Positions 8,738-18,454 of a stretch of DNA of 64,000 nt are shown one piece after another. Source of the stretch: Spongisporangium articulatum (GTDB lineage Bacteria > Actinomycetota > Actinomycetes > Actinomycetales > Kineosporiaceae); NCBI RefSeq assembly GCF_044465595.1, contig NZ_JBITLV010000007.1, positions 248,001 to 312,000 of the forward strand, read 5' to 3'. A program made the position numbers and the translations under genes. The notes beneath the pieces were generated by a model, which ran no database searches, was not told the origin of the DNA, and saw only the letters and a list, made by a program, of their open reading frames with translations. The stretch's first letter is position 1. Every line of letters begins with the position of its first letter.

Positions 8738-10953
8738 TCGAGGGGCAGGTTCGGCTTCTTGCCGGTGGACGGGGCAATGCCCTCCTTGGCCAGCGCGTAC
8801 GTCATGATCTTCTGGAAGATCGGTGCGGCCACCGTGCCGCCGTAGTAACCGTTCTTCTTCGGCTGCTGGAGGAACACGGCGACGACGATCGCCGGATCGT
8901 CCGCGGGGGCCATGCCGACGAAGCTGGCCGTATAGCCGTTGTAGCGACCGACGTCGGAGTCGTAATAGTCCGCCGTCCCCGTCTTGCCCGCCACCCGGTA
9001 GCCGGGGACGGACGCGAGGTCACCCGTGCCCTCCTTCCCGACCACCCGCTCGAGCATCTCCCGCAGTTGGGAGGCGGTCTTGTCGCTGACCACCCGGGTC
9101 CCCCGGGGTTGCGCGGTGGGCACCATCTCGCCGTCCTCGCCCTGTACCGCCTTGACGATGCGGGGCGGCACGCGGACACCGTTGTTGGCGACGGTCGCGT
9201 ACACCTCGGCCGACTGCAGGGCCGTGACCGACAGACCCTGACCGAACAGCACCGTGTACCGCTGCGAGTTGTTCCAGTCCTTGGCATCGGCGAGCAGACC
9301 CTTCGACTCGGGCAGGCCGACACCCGTGGCGGACCCCAGCCCGAACGAGCGCATGTACCGGTACATGTCGGCCGCCGGCACCCGCTCGCCAACCTGGATC
9401 GTGCCGGTGTTGCTGGACTGGGCCAGAACGCCGGTGAACGTGAGTTTCTCGGGGCCGTGCACGTGGCTGTCGTGGAAGGTACGCCCACCCCGCTGGATGG
9501 TGTAGTCGACCGTCAGCCTGGACTCGGGGGTCACCTTGCCCTCCTCGAGGGCGGCCGCGGCGGTGACCAGCTTGCTGGTCGACCCCGGTTCGAACACGTC
9601 GACCAGGCTGCGGTTCTGGAGGTTCTCGGCCTTGGCGCTGCCGTAGTCGTTGGGGTTGAACGACGGCGCGTCCGCCAGGGCGAGCACCTCGCCCGTCTTC
9701 ACGTTCAGGACGACCGCCTGCCCGGCCTTGGAGTCGCTGGACTTCACGGCCTTCGTGAGCAGCTGCTGCGCCTTCCACTGCAGGTCGGAGTCGATCGTCA
9801 GCTGGACCTTCCGGCCCGGCACGGGGTCGACCTCCGTGGTGCGCCCGGTCGGGATCTGCTGGCCGTTGCTCCCGCGCTCGTAGTGCAGCACCCCGTCCCG
9901 GCCCTGGAGTACGGACTGCTGGGCGCGCTCGATCCCGGCCAGCGGCGTGCCGTCCTTGCCGACGAAGCCGATCACGGAGGCGGCGACCTGACCGTTGGGG
10001 TAGTTCCGCTGGTTCGCCGACTCGCTGTAGACGCCGGGGATCTCGAGCGCGTCGACCTGCTGCCAGACGGCCGGCTCGATGCTCTTCTTCACGTACACGA
10101 AAGCCCGGTCGCCCGTGAGCTTCTCGCGCACGTCGTCGACCTTCATGCCGAGCAGCGGGGCCAGCGCGTTGGCGGCCCCGGTGATGCCGACCTGGGACGG
10201 CGGCAACTGGGCGTCGTCCACGTGGTACTGGTTGACGATCCGCTGGTCGACCGTGACGTTGCGGCGCTCCACCGTGGTGGCCAGCACCGCGCCGTTGCGG
10301 TCGACGATCGACCCGCGCGCGGCGCTCAACGTGCGCACCTGCGAGCGCTGTTCGAAGGCGGCCTCGGCGGTGGGCCCGGCCTGGATCACCTGGACCTGGA
10401 TCAGCCGGCCCACGATCAGCAGCAGGACGACGCTCGCCGCCACCGCGACGAACCGGATCCGCCCGTCGGGGTTGCCGGGGCGGGGCGGGCGGCGCAGGCG
10501 GGGCCGGGGTCTGCGAGCCGGGGCCAGCATGCGCTGGGCGCTCGGGGCCTGCGGGGCCGGACGTCGGGACGTCGGGACCCGGCGGGCCGCCGCCTTCTTC
10601 GCGGGGGCCTTGCGGGCCGGAACCTGCCCCGGCGCAGCCTTCGTCGCCGCCGCCTGCCTCGGCGCCGCTCTCTTCGCCGCCGCACGCTTCGGGGCCGCCT
10701 TCTGAGCCGGGGCGGCCTTCTTGGTCACCCCCGGTCGCGCGGCCGCCCGGGCGGCACTCTTCTGAGCGGGGAGCTTCTTGGCGGCCGTCTTCTTGGCCGC
10801 GGTCTTCTTGGCCGCGGTCTTCTTGGCCGCGGACTTCTTGGCCGCCGCCTGCTTGGCCGCCTGCTGGGGGGCAGCCTTCTTCGCCCGGGTCTGAGCCGGG
10901 ACGCCGGTGGTACGCGCGCGGGTCCCCGACGGCGGGCGGCCCGCGCCCGTCAT
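8728..10953 (-). CDS. ftsI: Septal transpeptidase FtsI/PbpB with histone-H1-like N-terminal tail
   Basis: FtsI is the class B penicillin-binding protein that cross-links septal peptidoglycan with FtsW. Of 741 residues, 1-165 form an unusual cytoplasmic tail with about 46 Lys/Arg and one acidic residue, built of AAKK(T/S) pentads (residues 41-60) and PAKKA/PARKA-type repeats like histone H1 or the C-terminal tails of actinobacterial HU. A single membrane helix follows (about 167-187), then the PBP dimerisation domain (RGSIVDRNG from 213) and the transpeptidase domain: STSK with Ser458 and Lys461, SSN 513-515, KTGT 657-660. The ATG overlaps the ftsL stop. The core is ordinary; the tail is not a usual FtsI feature. 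Confidence 0.97.
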   Translation of the reverse strand: MTGAGRPPSGTRARTTGVPAQTRAKKAAPQQAAKQAAAKKSAAKKTAAKKTAAKKTAAKKLPAQKSAARAAARPGVTKKAAPAQKAAPKRAAAKRAAPRQAAATKAAPGQVPARKAPAKKAAARRVPTSRRPAPQAPSAQRMLAPARRPRPRLRRPPRPGNPDGRIRFVAVAASVVLLLIVGRLIQVQVIQAGPTAEAAFEQRSQVRTLSAARGSIVDRNGAVLATTVERRNVTVDQRIVNQYHVDDAQLPPSQVGITGAANALAPLLGMKVDDVREKLTGDRAFVYVKKSIEPAVWQQVDALEIPGVYSESANQRNYPNGQVAASVIGFVGKDGTPLAGIERAQQSVLQGRDGVLHYERGSNGQQIPTGRTTEVDPVPGRKVQLTIDSDLQWKAQQLLTKAVKSSDSKAGQAVVLNVKTGEVLALADAPSFNPNDYGSAKAENLQNRSLVDVFEPGSTSKLVTAAAALEEGKVTPESRLTVDYTIQRGGRTFHDSHVHGPEKLTFTGVLAQSSNTGTIQVGERVPAADMYRYMRSFGLGSATGVGLPESKGLLADAKDWNNSQRYTVLFGQGLSVTALQSAEVYATVANNGVRVPPRIVKAVQGEDGEMVPTAQPRGTRVVSDKTASQLREMLERVVGKEGTGDLASVPGYRVAGKTGTADYYDSDVGRYNGYTASFVGMAPADDPAIVVAVFLQQPKKNGYYGGTVAAPIFQKIMTYALAKEGIAPSTGKKPNLPLEWK
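10787..10846 (-). repeat. Four 15-bp tandem repeats encoding AAKKT units of FtsI
   Basis: Four head-to-tail copies of a 15-bp unit (plus-strand GTCTTCTTGGCCGCG with small changes in the last copy) encode the AAKKT/AAKKS pentads in the FtsI tail. Units start at 10787, 10802, 10817 and 10832. The near-identity of codons shows recent duplication by slippage, so copy number may vary between strains. Confidence 0.9.
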
Positions 10954-11561
10954 CGGCCCGACCCCCCCGACGTGTCGCCCGTCTTCGAGTCCGTCTTCGA
11001 GGTCGACGTCCTGCTGTCCGTCTTCTTCGCGTCGGTCTTCGCGCCGGTCTTGGCGTCGGACGTCTTGGCGTCGGACTTCTTCGCGTCCGACTTCGCCGCG
11101 TCGGTCTTCTTCGTCGTCGTCGGCGGCTTCGGGGCCGGCTTCGGCGGGGCCGTCGCGGCGGCGCTCTCCCCCTGGATCCTCCCGCTGGGCAGTTGCAGGA
11201 ACGCGGCGTTGGGCGCGGGCACCATGCCCAGTTCACCGGCCCGCTCGGCGAGCGCCGCGGGAGCGCGCATGGCCTGCACCTGCTCGGTCAGCGCCTGCCG
11301 CTGCTCGCTGAGATCCCGCTGCTGACGCTGCAACTGGGTCAGGGTGTAGGCCCCCGAGCCCAGGCTGATGGTGAGCATCAGCAACGCGACCAGCCCGGTG
11401 CAGAGCATCCCCACGCACAACCATGCGAGCTTGGCCCGCGACGTCCCCAACCGGGGCGCCACGACCCGCAGGCGGGGGGCCTGCTGCGCCCGCTGCCGGG
11501 CGACCGGCCTCGGGGCACGCTGGGGCAGCCTCGCCGCCGCCGCACCACTCACGCCGCTCAT
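10950..11561 (-). CDS. ftsL: FtsL-like septum formation protein with charged C-terminal tail
   Basis: This small bitopic protein sits between rsmH and ftsI, where actinobacteria encode FtsL. It has a basic cytoplasmic start (1-44), a membrane helix at about 45-67, then a coiled coil of heptad type (LTQLQRQQRDLSEQRQALTEQVQAM, given in part: residues 74-98) and a short LGMVPAPNAAFLQLP motif typical of FtsL/DivIC. Residues 136-203 form a low-complexity tail of Lys, Asp, Ser and Thr (units such as KSDAKKSDAKTSDAKT), presumably outside the membrane in the wall zone. The family length is about 100-180 aa, so the tail accounts for the extra length. ATGA coupling to ftsI. Confidence 0.85.
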   Translation of the reverse strand: MSGVSGAAAARLPQRAPRPVARQRAQQAPRLRVVAPRLGTSRAKLAWLCVGMLCTGLVALLMLTISLGSGAYTLTQLQRQQRDLSEQRQALTEQVQAMRAPAALAERAGELGMVPAPNAAFLQLPSGRIQGESAAATAPPKPAPKPPTTTKKTDAAKSDAKKSDAKTSDAKTGAKTDAKKTDSRTSTSKTDSKTGDTSGGSGR

Positions 11562-11607
11562 GCCGCCACCTGCCGCGACGCCGTCCGGTCCATCGTCCCC
11601 ACCCTGA

Positions 11608-12603
11608 TCACGCCGCCACTCCCCTGACGTCTTCCCGAATCCGTTCCGCCGCGCGCAGACGCGCTGACGCCGCCCGCGGATTGACCCCCCGCTCCGTCTC
11701 GTCCGGCTGCTCCGCCCCCCGCGTCAGCAGCCGCAACCGCGGAGCATGCTCCGGTAGCTCGACCGGAAGTCCATGTGGCGCAGTGCTCTTGGCGCCCGCC
11801 GCGAAGGTCCGCTTGACGATGCGGTCCTCCAGCGAGTGGTACGCGAGCACCGCGATCCGGCCGCCCACGCCGAGCGCGGCCACCGCCGCGGGCACGGCGC
11901 GCTCGAGCACGGCCAGCTCCTGGTTCACCTCGATGCGCAGCGCCTGGAACGTGCGCTTGGCCGGGTTGCCGCCCGTGCGCCGCGTCGCGGCCGGAACCGA
12001 TTCACGGACCAGGTCGACGAGGCGGGCACTGGTGGTGAACGGCTCCCGGGCCCGCTCACGCACGATGGCCGAGGCGATCCGCCGGGCGAACCGTTCCTCG
12101 CCGTACTGGTGCAGCACGCGGGCGAGCTCGGCGGCCGGGTAGTCGTTGACCACCTCGGCGGCGGTGATGCCCGTGGTGGCGTCCATCCGCATGTCGAGCG
12201 GGGCGTCGGTCGAGTACGAGAACCCGCGCCCGGTCTCGTCCAGCTGCAGGGAGGAGACGCCGAGATCCATCAGCACGCCGCGCACGGTCGCGAGGCCGAG
12301 GTCGGCCAGCACGCGCGGCAGCTCGTCGTAGACCGCGTGCACGAGCCGCACCCGGTCGCCGAAGGAGGCCAGCCGGGCCCCGGCCAGCTCGAGCGCCTGC
12401 GGGTCGCGGTCGATGCCGACCAGGACGGCCCGCGGGCACTGCCGCAGCAGCGCCTCGCTGTGCCCGCCCATGCCGAGCGTGGTGTCGACGACGACCGCGC
12501 CGTCGTCCTGCAGGGCGGGGGCGAGCAGGTCGACGCAGCGCTGCACCATCACGGGGACGTGCCGCTCGCTCGTCGCGGGCGGGACAGGGGTGTCGTCGGT
12601 CAT
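11608..12603 (-). CDS. rsmH: 16S rRNA (cytosine(1402)-N4)-methyltransferase
   Basis: RsmH (MraW) methylates N4 of C1402 in the ribosomal P site using S-adenosylmethionine. The ATG at 12603 follows a strong AAGGGAGG ribosome site with five bases of spacing; the frame is open 34 codons further upstream but lacks family sequence. The 331-aa product shows HVPVM at the start, the SAM-binding stretch DTTLGMGGHSEALL, GIDRDPQAL, MDLGVSSLQLD and the C-terminal LAYHSLEDRIVK and RAASARLRAAERI. A 46-bp gap separates it from ftsL. Confidence 0.97.
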   Translation of the reverse strand: MTDDTPVPPATSERHVPVMVQRCVDLLAPALQDDGAVVVDTTLGMGGHSEALLRQCPRAVLVGIDRDPQALELAGARLASFGDRVRLVHAVYDELPRVLADLGLATVRGVLMDLGVSSLQLDETGRGFSYSTDAPLDMRMDATTGITAAEVVNDYPAAELARVLHQYGEERFARRIASAIVRERAREPFTTSARLVDLVRESVPAATRRTGGNPAKRTFQALRIEVNQELAVLERAVPAAVAALGVGGRIAVLAYHSLEDRIVKRTFAAGAKSTAPHGLPVELPEHAPRLRLLTRGAEQPDETERGVNPRAASARLRAAERIREDVRGVAA

Positions 12604-12708
12604 CTCGCCTCCCTTCGGGCGGTGCCAGTCATGGCGGGTACGTGCTCGTTGCCCGAAGGGCGGGCCGGTGGCCGCGCCGATCAGGGCTCCATCCGCGAAG
12701 AGCAAGGG

Positions 12709-12734
12709 CCTGACACCGGGGAAGGTGCGTCAGG
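12709..12734 (-). promoter_or_regulatory. Hairpin in the mraZ-rsmH spacer
   Basis: The 212-bp gap between mraZ and rsmH holds no gene. It contains an imperfect stem CCTGA(C)(G)CACC / GGTGTCAGG around a six-base loop, read on the minus strand. There is no U-tract, so it could be an attenuator, processing site or chance structure. Function is inferred only from position. Confidence 0.35.
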
Positions 12735-12815
12735 ACCAAGCTCATGCGGCTGGAGACCTCATCGCCGCGACGTTCTCGACCGTTCGAACTGGTGGTGCGT
12801 GGTGCGGTTGGTACG

Positions 12816-13247
12816 TCAGAACAACCCGGGCACGACCTCCTCGGCCTGCTCGGCGAACGCCTCCTCCTGCTCGGCCAGGTAGGCCTCCCAGGCACCGGCC
12901 GCCCAGATCTCGACCCGCTGGCCCGCGCCGATGACGGCGCAGTCCCGGTCGAGACCCGCGTAGGTGCGAAGTGCGGGCGGGATGGTCACCCGTCCCTGCC
13001 GGTCGACCGCCTCGTCGGAGGCGCCGGACAGGAAGACGCGCAGGTAGTCACGCGCCTGCTTGCTGGTGACAGGCGCCTGCCGCAACTGCTCCGCCAGCCG
13101 CTCGAACTCGGCGACCGGGAAGACGTAGAGGCACCGCTCCTGTCCCCGGGTGATGACCACCCCTTCTTCCAACTGCTCCCGGAACTTGGCGGGAAGGATC
13201 ATCCGACCCTTCTCGTCGAGGCGCGGGGTGTGCGTGCCGAGGAACAA
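12816..13247 (-). CDS. mraZ: Transcriptional regulator MraZ
   Basis: MraZ is a ring-forming AbrB-fold DNA-binding protein that represses its own dcw operon. The start is TTG 13247, giving FLGTHTPRLDEKGR; it is preceded by GGGAGG seven bases upstream and yields 143 aa, the usual length. Both half-repeats of the double AbrB/SpoVT domain are present: DEKGRMILPAKFRE and DRQGRVTIPPALR. A matching five-repeat operator lies just upstream, supporting autoregulation. The TTG start is unusual for this window and may limit translation. Confidence 0.94.
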   Translation of the reverse strand: MFLGTHTPRLDEKGRMILPAKFREQLEEGVVITRGQERCLYVFPVAEFERLAEQLRQAPVTSKQARDYLRVFLSGASDEAVDRQGRVTIPPALRTYAGLDRDCAVIGAGQRVEIWAAGAWEAYLAEQEEAFAEQAEEVVPGLF

Positions 13248-13264
13248 CCCGCACCTCCCTGCGC

Positions 13265-13316
13265 CCCTACCTTGCTCCAGTGGCCCCCACATTACTCCAC
13301 TTCGCTCCCCGGTCAA
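13265..13316 (-). promoter_or_regulatory. MraZ operator (five 10-bp-spaced boxes) overlapping the dcw promoter
   Basis: Read on the minus strand, five TGGRG-type boxes recur every ten bases: GGGAG (13309-13305), TGGAG (13299-13295), TGGGG (13289-13285), TGGAG (13279-13275) and TAGGG (13269-13265). This is the direct-repeat layout known for MraZ binding sites. A sigma-70-type promoter is embedded: -35 TTGACC (13316-13311), 16-bp spacer, -10 TAATGT (13294-13289). Bound MraZ would cover the -10 and the start of transcription. Confidence 0.85.
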
Positions 13317-13598
13317 CGGGAAGACCGCCGTGTCGATGGGGTCGACTGTGACGAATACGCAGGTCACAGGGTGTGGGTGCGAAGTGGAGGGAATCGGGCG
13401 GCGACGGCCGCGAGCGAGGGGCCCGGCGTCGTCCGAGCACGGTTTTCCGCCCCCGGAGGGGGGCTGAGGGCCCCGCGAGCCGCCTCCGTGGAGGGAAGTG
13501 GGGGACGCAGCCCCGGCAGGGCCATGCACAAGTGACGGCTGTTTGAGAGACTTCCGCCGATACCGAAACGCACCACCCGCACTCCGAGGGGATGCACT
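13317..13598. other. Divergent intergenic region between mraZ and moxR
   Basis: No gene is seen here. Notable elements are a palindrome TGTGAC-N10-GTCACA (13347-13368), which resembles a widened CRP-type site, and an 11-mer GCGAAGTGGAG on the plus strand (13379-13389) that repeats, in inverted orientation, part of the MraZ operator (13305-13295). A CCCCC/GGGGG hairpin lies near 13,453-13,466. A GAGGGG ribosome site precedes the moxR GTG. The moxR promoter itself was not identified. Confidence 0.5.
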
Positions 13599-14579
<981 letters not shown>

Positions 14580-14584
14580 CCGGC

Positions 14585-16003
14585 ATGCCGGCCTCCGGTC
14601 CGCCCCGGCCCTCCCCCGGGCGGCGTCTGCTGCACCGGGTCCGGGCCGAGCTGTCCGGGCTGACCACCCGCGGCCGGTCCTTCATCAGCGCCGGGGTGGC
14701 CTCGGCGATCTGCGCCGTCCTGCTGGGGCAGGCCGACCTGCTGCGGGTCGCCGTCCTGCTGATCGCCCTGCCCCTGACCTGCCTCGTCTTCCTGGCCCGC
14801 ACCACGTACCGGATGGGGCTGGCCCGGGCCGTCGAACCGTTGCGGGTGCCCGCGGGCTCGCCGCTGCGGGTCCGGCTCGAACTGCAGAACCTGTCCCGGG
14901 GCAGCGCCAACGTGCTGCTCGCGGAGGACTCGATCCCGCCGGCGCTCGGCACCCCGACCCGGTTCGTCCTGGACCGGCTCGCGTCGGGGCGCAAGGTGGC
15001 CGTGACCTACTCGTTGCGGGCCGCGGTCCGGGGGCGGTACCCCGTCGGCCCGCTGACCCTGCGGGTCAGCGACCCGTTCGGGCTGTGCGAGACGTCGCGC
15101 GCCTTCAGCGGCACCAGCGCCGTGACCGTCGTCCCGCAGCACTGGCCGCTCGGCGAGCTGGCCGGCGGGGGCGCCTGGAGCGGGTCCGGCGAGTCCCAGT
15201 CGCGCGCGGCGGCCGTGCACGGCGAGGACGACGCGGCGATCCGGGAGTACCGCGACGGGGACGACCTGCGCCGCGTCCACTGGCGGCTCACGGCCAAGCG
15301 CAACGAGCTCATGGTCCGGCGAGAGGAACAGCCGCGGCAGCGAAAGGCCACGGTGCTACTGGATTCTCGCGTCGTCGCGCACCGCGGCCCGGGCTGGGCG
15401 TCGTCGTACGAATGGGCCGTACGGATGGCCACCTCGGCCGTGCTGCACCTCGGCCAGACGCAGTACGCGGTGCGCCTCCTGCTCGGCGAACCCCGCCCCG
15501 AGGGGCACGCCCCCGGCTGGACCAGCCCGCACTCGGGCAACGAACTGAACGACCTGATCGACCGGCTGGCGGTCACCACCCTGCAGTCCGACGTCCACTC
15601 GCTGGAGACCGACCTCGAGCTGCTGCGGCACAGCCCGGACCGGCTCGTCGTGGCCGTCCTCGGTGAGATCAGCGGCAGCCAGCTCGATGCGCTGGCCCGG
15701 CTCCGGGTGGGCGGGGCACGCTGCCTCGCCGTCCTGCTGCACACCGCCGAGTGGGACGTCTCCGTCGAGCGGGAACCGACCGGTGGCGGGGCCCCCGGCC
15801 CGGCCCGCCCGGACACGGCCGAGGTGGCCGAGGCCGTGGAGGCCCTCCTGGGGGCCGGCTGGCTGGTCGCCGAGGCGCACCCCGCGTCCACCGGCACCGA
15901 GGTGTGGGCGGAGGCGGCCCGGCTCGGTGACGGCTGGGGCGCGGAGAACGTGCACGGGGCGACCGGAGCCCGGACGGGCACCACCGTCGGAGGGTGGAAC
16001 TAG
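14585..16003 (+). CDS. DUF58 domain membrane protein
   Basis: A 472-aa protein starting at ATG 14585, five bases after moxR. Two adjacent hydrophobic segments lie at about residues 38-70, followed by a large soluble part. The conserved DUF58 core is visible as EYRDGDDLRRVHWRLTAKR and the following MVRREEQPRQR (vWA-like fold in this family, with LLDSR). DUF58 proteins are the constant partner of MoxR ATPases. Its TAG stop overlaps the next gene's GTG, implying coupling. Confidence 0.9.
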   Translation: MPASGPPRPSPGRRLLHRVRAELSGLTTRGRSFISAGVASAICAVLLGQADLLRVAVLLIALPLTCLVFLARTTYRMGLARAVEPLRVPAGSPLRVRLELQNLSRGSANVLLAEDSIPPALGTPTRFVLDRLASGRKVAVTYSLRAAVRGRYPVGPLTLRVSDPFGLCETSRAFSGTSAVTVVPQHWPLGELAGGGAWSGSGESQSRAAAVHGEDDAAIREYRDGDDLRRVHWRLTAKRNELMVRREEQPRQRKATVLLDSRVVAHRGPGWASSYEWAVRMATSAVLHLGQTQYAVRLLLGEPRPEGHAPGWTSPHSGNELNDLIDRLAVTTLQSDVHSLETDLELLRHSPDRLVVAVLGEISGSQLDALARLRVGGARCLAVLLHTAEWDVSVEREPTGGGAPGPARPDTAEVAEAVEALLGAGWLVAEAHPASTGTEVWAEAARLGDGWGAENVHGATGARTGTTVGGWN

Positions 16004-18447
16004 TGAAGCCAGGTTCGGACGGTCGCCTGGCCGTGGCCGCGGCGGGCGCCACGCTGCTCACCTCGTTGGCCCTGGTGCCTCTGGTCCGCAACCCGTTGTG
16101 GCTGCTGGCGGCGGCGCTGGTGACGCTCGTCGTCATGGTCACCGGGATCGCGCTGCGCCAGCTGCTGCACCGCTCGGCGCTCGTCGTGCCGGGGCAGGTC
16201 CTGGCCCTGGCCGTGGTGCTCGACCTGCTCTTCACCCGCGACCGCCTGGTCGACCCCTTCGGCGTGATCGACGGTTTCGTCGACCTGGTGCACGCCGGGC
16301 TCGAGGTCAGCCGCACCCAGGCCTCCCCGGTCACCGCCACCTCCGGCGTGGTGTTCCTCCTGGTCGCGGGCACCGGCCTGATCGCGCTGCTGACCGACCT
16401 GATGGCCGTGACGCTGCGCCAGACCGCGCTGGCCGGGCTGCCGCTGCTGGCCCTGTACTGCGTGCCCGCGGCGCTGCTGCCCGACGGCCTGCCCTGGTAC
16501 CTGTTCGGCCTGGCCGGCGCGGGTTTCCTCCTGCTGCTCACCGCCGACGCCGACGAGCGGACGCACTCCTGGGGCCGCGTGCTGGGCGGTCAGACCGACG
16601 GGCGGGGTAAACCTCCGGGCCTCGGCGTGACCGGGCTCGGGCTGGGGTCGCTCGGCCAGGGCGGGCGGCGGGCGGCGGGCGCCGCGGTGGTGACGGCGCT
16701 CGTCGTCCCGCTGTTCGTCCCGGGGCTGGGTGGGGCGCTGTTCGGCTCCGGGGGCATCGGGTCCGGTGACGGTGGCAAGGGGTCGATCACGCGGATCAAC
16801 CCGATCCTCAACCTGCAGAAGGACCTGACCGACCGGCAGGACACCGAACTGCTGCAGTACCGCACGTCGGTGTCGAACCCGGAGCCGCTGCGGATCGTCA
16901 CCGCCGACGTGTTCGACGGCAAGGTCTGGGCGCCGGGGACGCCCCGGATCCCGCGCGACAACAAGGTGCAGGACGGGCTGCCGCCGGCCCCCGGGCTGAC
17001 CGACTCCTCGGTCGCCCGGAAGCTCGCGACCACACAGGTCAAGATCGGGAAGCTGGCGCAGACGTACCTGCCGCTGCCCTACCCGGCCACCCAGGTGGCG
17101 ATCGACGGCGACTGGCTCTACGACGCGGAGACGCTGAACGTGATCGGCGACCACATCACCACCGAGGGGGCCGCGTACAAAGTCACCCACCTCGAGGTGA
17201 CGCCCACCGCGGCACAGCTGAGCGCCGCGACCACCAACGCCCGCGACGTCTCGGCCACCTACACGGACCTGCCGGCCGACCTGCCGCAGTCGATCCGGAC
17301 CGCCGCCGAGCAGGTCACCGCGGGCGCCACCACGACGTACGAGCAGGCCGTCGCCCTGCAGAGCTGGTTCCGCAGCAGCAACTTCACGTACAGCACCGAG
17401 GTCAGCCGGGCGACCCGCGGCACCGACAGCGGGTCGGCGGCGATCGCGCAGTTCCTGCAGGACCGCAAGGGCTACTGCGTGCACTTCGCTTCGGCGATGG
17501 CCGTGATGGCCCGCGTGCTGCACATCCCGGCCCGCGTCGCCGTCGGCTTCCTGCCCGGTACGAAGGACTCCGACGGGGACATGGTGATCACCGCGCACGA
17601 CGCGCACGCCTGGCCCGAGCTGTACTTCAGCGGGATCGGCTGGGTCCGGTTCGAGCCGACCCCGCGCGGCGCCGGGACCGACGCTCCGGCCTGGACGCAG
17701 CCGCGCTCGTCGGCGCTGCCGCAGGACACCCCGACCACCGCGGCACCGACCACCGCGGCGCCGTCGTCGTCCGCGTCCACCTCGACCGCCGTGCGGCCCG
17801 AGCCGACGCAGACCGGCGGCGGGAGCACGGGCGACGGGTCGTCGCGGCTGCCGCTGGTCCTGGTCGCGGCGCTCCTCCTGCTGGCCCTGGTGCTGGTGCT
17901 GCCGTGGCTGGCGGCCCGCACGGCGACGCGGGTGCGCTGGTCGCGGGCGCTGCGCTCACCCGACCCGGCCACGGCGCTGGCCGAGGCGGCCTGGGAGGAG
18001 CTGCGGGTGGGGCTCTCCGACCTGGGCATGGCCTGGGCCCGGTCCTGGACGCCGCGAGCAGTCCTGCAGCGGGTGATGACGGAGTACGAGCTCGGTGGGC
18101 CCGCGGCCGAGGCGCTGCGCCGGCTGGTCACCGAGGTCGAGGGGGCCCGCTACGCGCCGCCGGGCGGAGCGGACGGTGGGCGCCGGGCCGAGGAGCGTCG
18201 CGCCGACGTCGCCCGGGTGGTCGCCGGGGTGTCGGCGGCCAGCACCCGGGCCCAGCAGCTGCGCGCCCGGTGGCTGCCGACCTCCGGGGCGGACATGCTG
18301 CGGGACGCCGTCCAGGCGGCGGCCGCCGCCGTCCGGCGGGTGGTGGAGCGGGTCGAGAACTGGTTCGACGACCGGTTCCGCGGCGGGCCGGGCCCGGGGG
18401 CCGGTAACGGTGCGGTGGACCTCAACCGCGAGCGCGAGACGGTCTGA
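16003..18447 (+). CDS. Membrane transglutaminase-like protein (TgpA type)
   Basis: This 814-aa protein has six or so N-terminal membrane helices (about residues 8-190), another near 210-235, an outer transglutaminase-like domain, a Thr/Ser/Pro linker (about 580-610), a last helix (about 620-645) and a cytoplasmic C-terminal region of the DUF4129 kind. The papain-like triad is visible: Cys492 in GYCVHFASA and His535 in DAHAWPE, with the acidic position in WVRFEPTP. GTG 16003 is chosen over GTG 15994 because GGAGGG lies eight bases before it. With MoxR and DUF58 it forms a widespread envelope operon of unproven substrate; related TgpA of Pseudomonas is essential. Confidence 0.88.
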   Translation: MKPGSDGRLAVAAAGATLLTSLALVPLVRNPLWLLAAALVTLVVMVTGIALRQLLHRSALVVPGQVLALAVVLDLLFTRDRLVDPFGVIDGFVDLVHAGLEVSRTQASPVTATSGVVFLLVAGTGLIALLTDLMAVTLRQTALAGLPLLALYCVPAALLPDGLPWYLFGLAGAGFLLLLTADADERTHSWGRVLGGQTDGRGKPPGLGVTGLGLGSLGQGGRRAAGAAVVTALVVPLFVPGLGGALFGSGGIGSGDGGKGSITRINPILNLQKDLTDRQDTELLQYRTSVSNPEPLRIVTADVFDGKVWAPGTPRIPRDNKVQDGLPPAPGLTDSSVARKLATTQVKIGKLAQTYLPLPYPATQVAIDGDWLYDAETLNVIGDHITTEGAAYKVTHLEVTPTAAQLSAATTNARDVSATYTDLPADLPQSIRTAAEQVTAGATTTYEQAVALQSWFRSSNFTYSTEVSRATRGTDSGSAAIAQFLQDRKGYCVHFASAMAVMARVLHIPARVAVGFLPGTKDSDGDMVITAHDAHAWPELYFSGIGWVRFEPTPRGAGTDAPAWTQPRSSALPQDTPTTAAPTTAAPSSSASTSTAVRPEPTQTGGGSTGDGSSRLPLVLVAALLLLALVLVLPWLAARTATRVRWSRALRSPDPATALAEAAWEELRVGLSDLGMAWARSWTPRAVLQRVMTEYELGGPAAEALRRLVTEVEGARYAPPGGADGGRRAEERRADVARVVAGVSAASTRAQQLRARWLPTSGADMLRDAVQAAAAAVRRVVERVENWFDDRFRGGPGPGAGNGAVDLNRERETV

Positions 18448-18454
18448 GGCGCCC

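Noticed and set aside
13347..13368. CRP site TGTGAC-N10-GTCACA
   Set aside because: The spacer is wider than the CRP consensus TGTGA-N6-TCACA; kept only as a palindrome in the intergenic entry.
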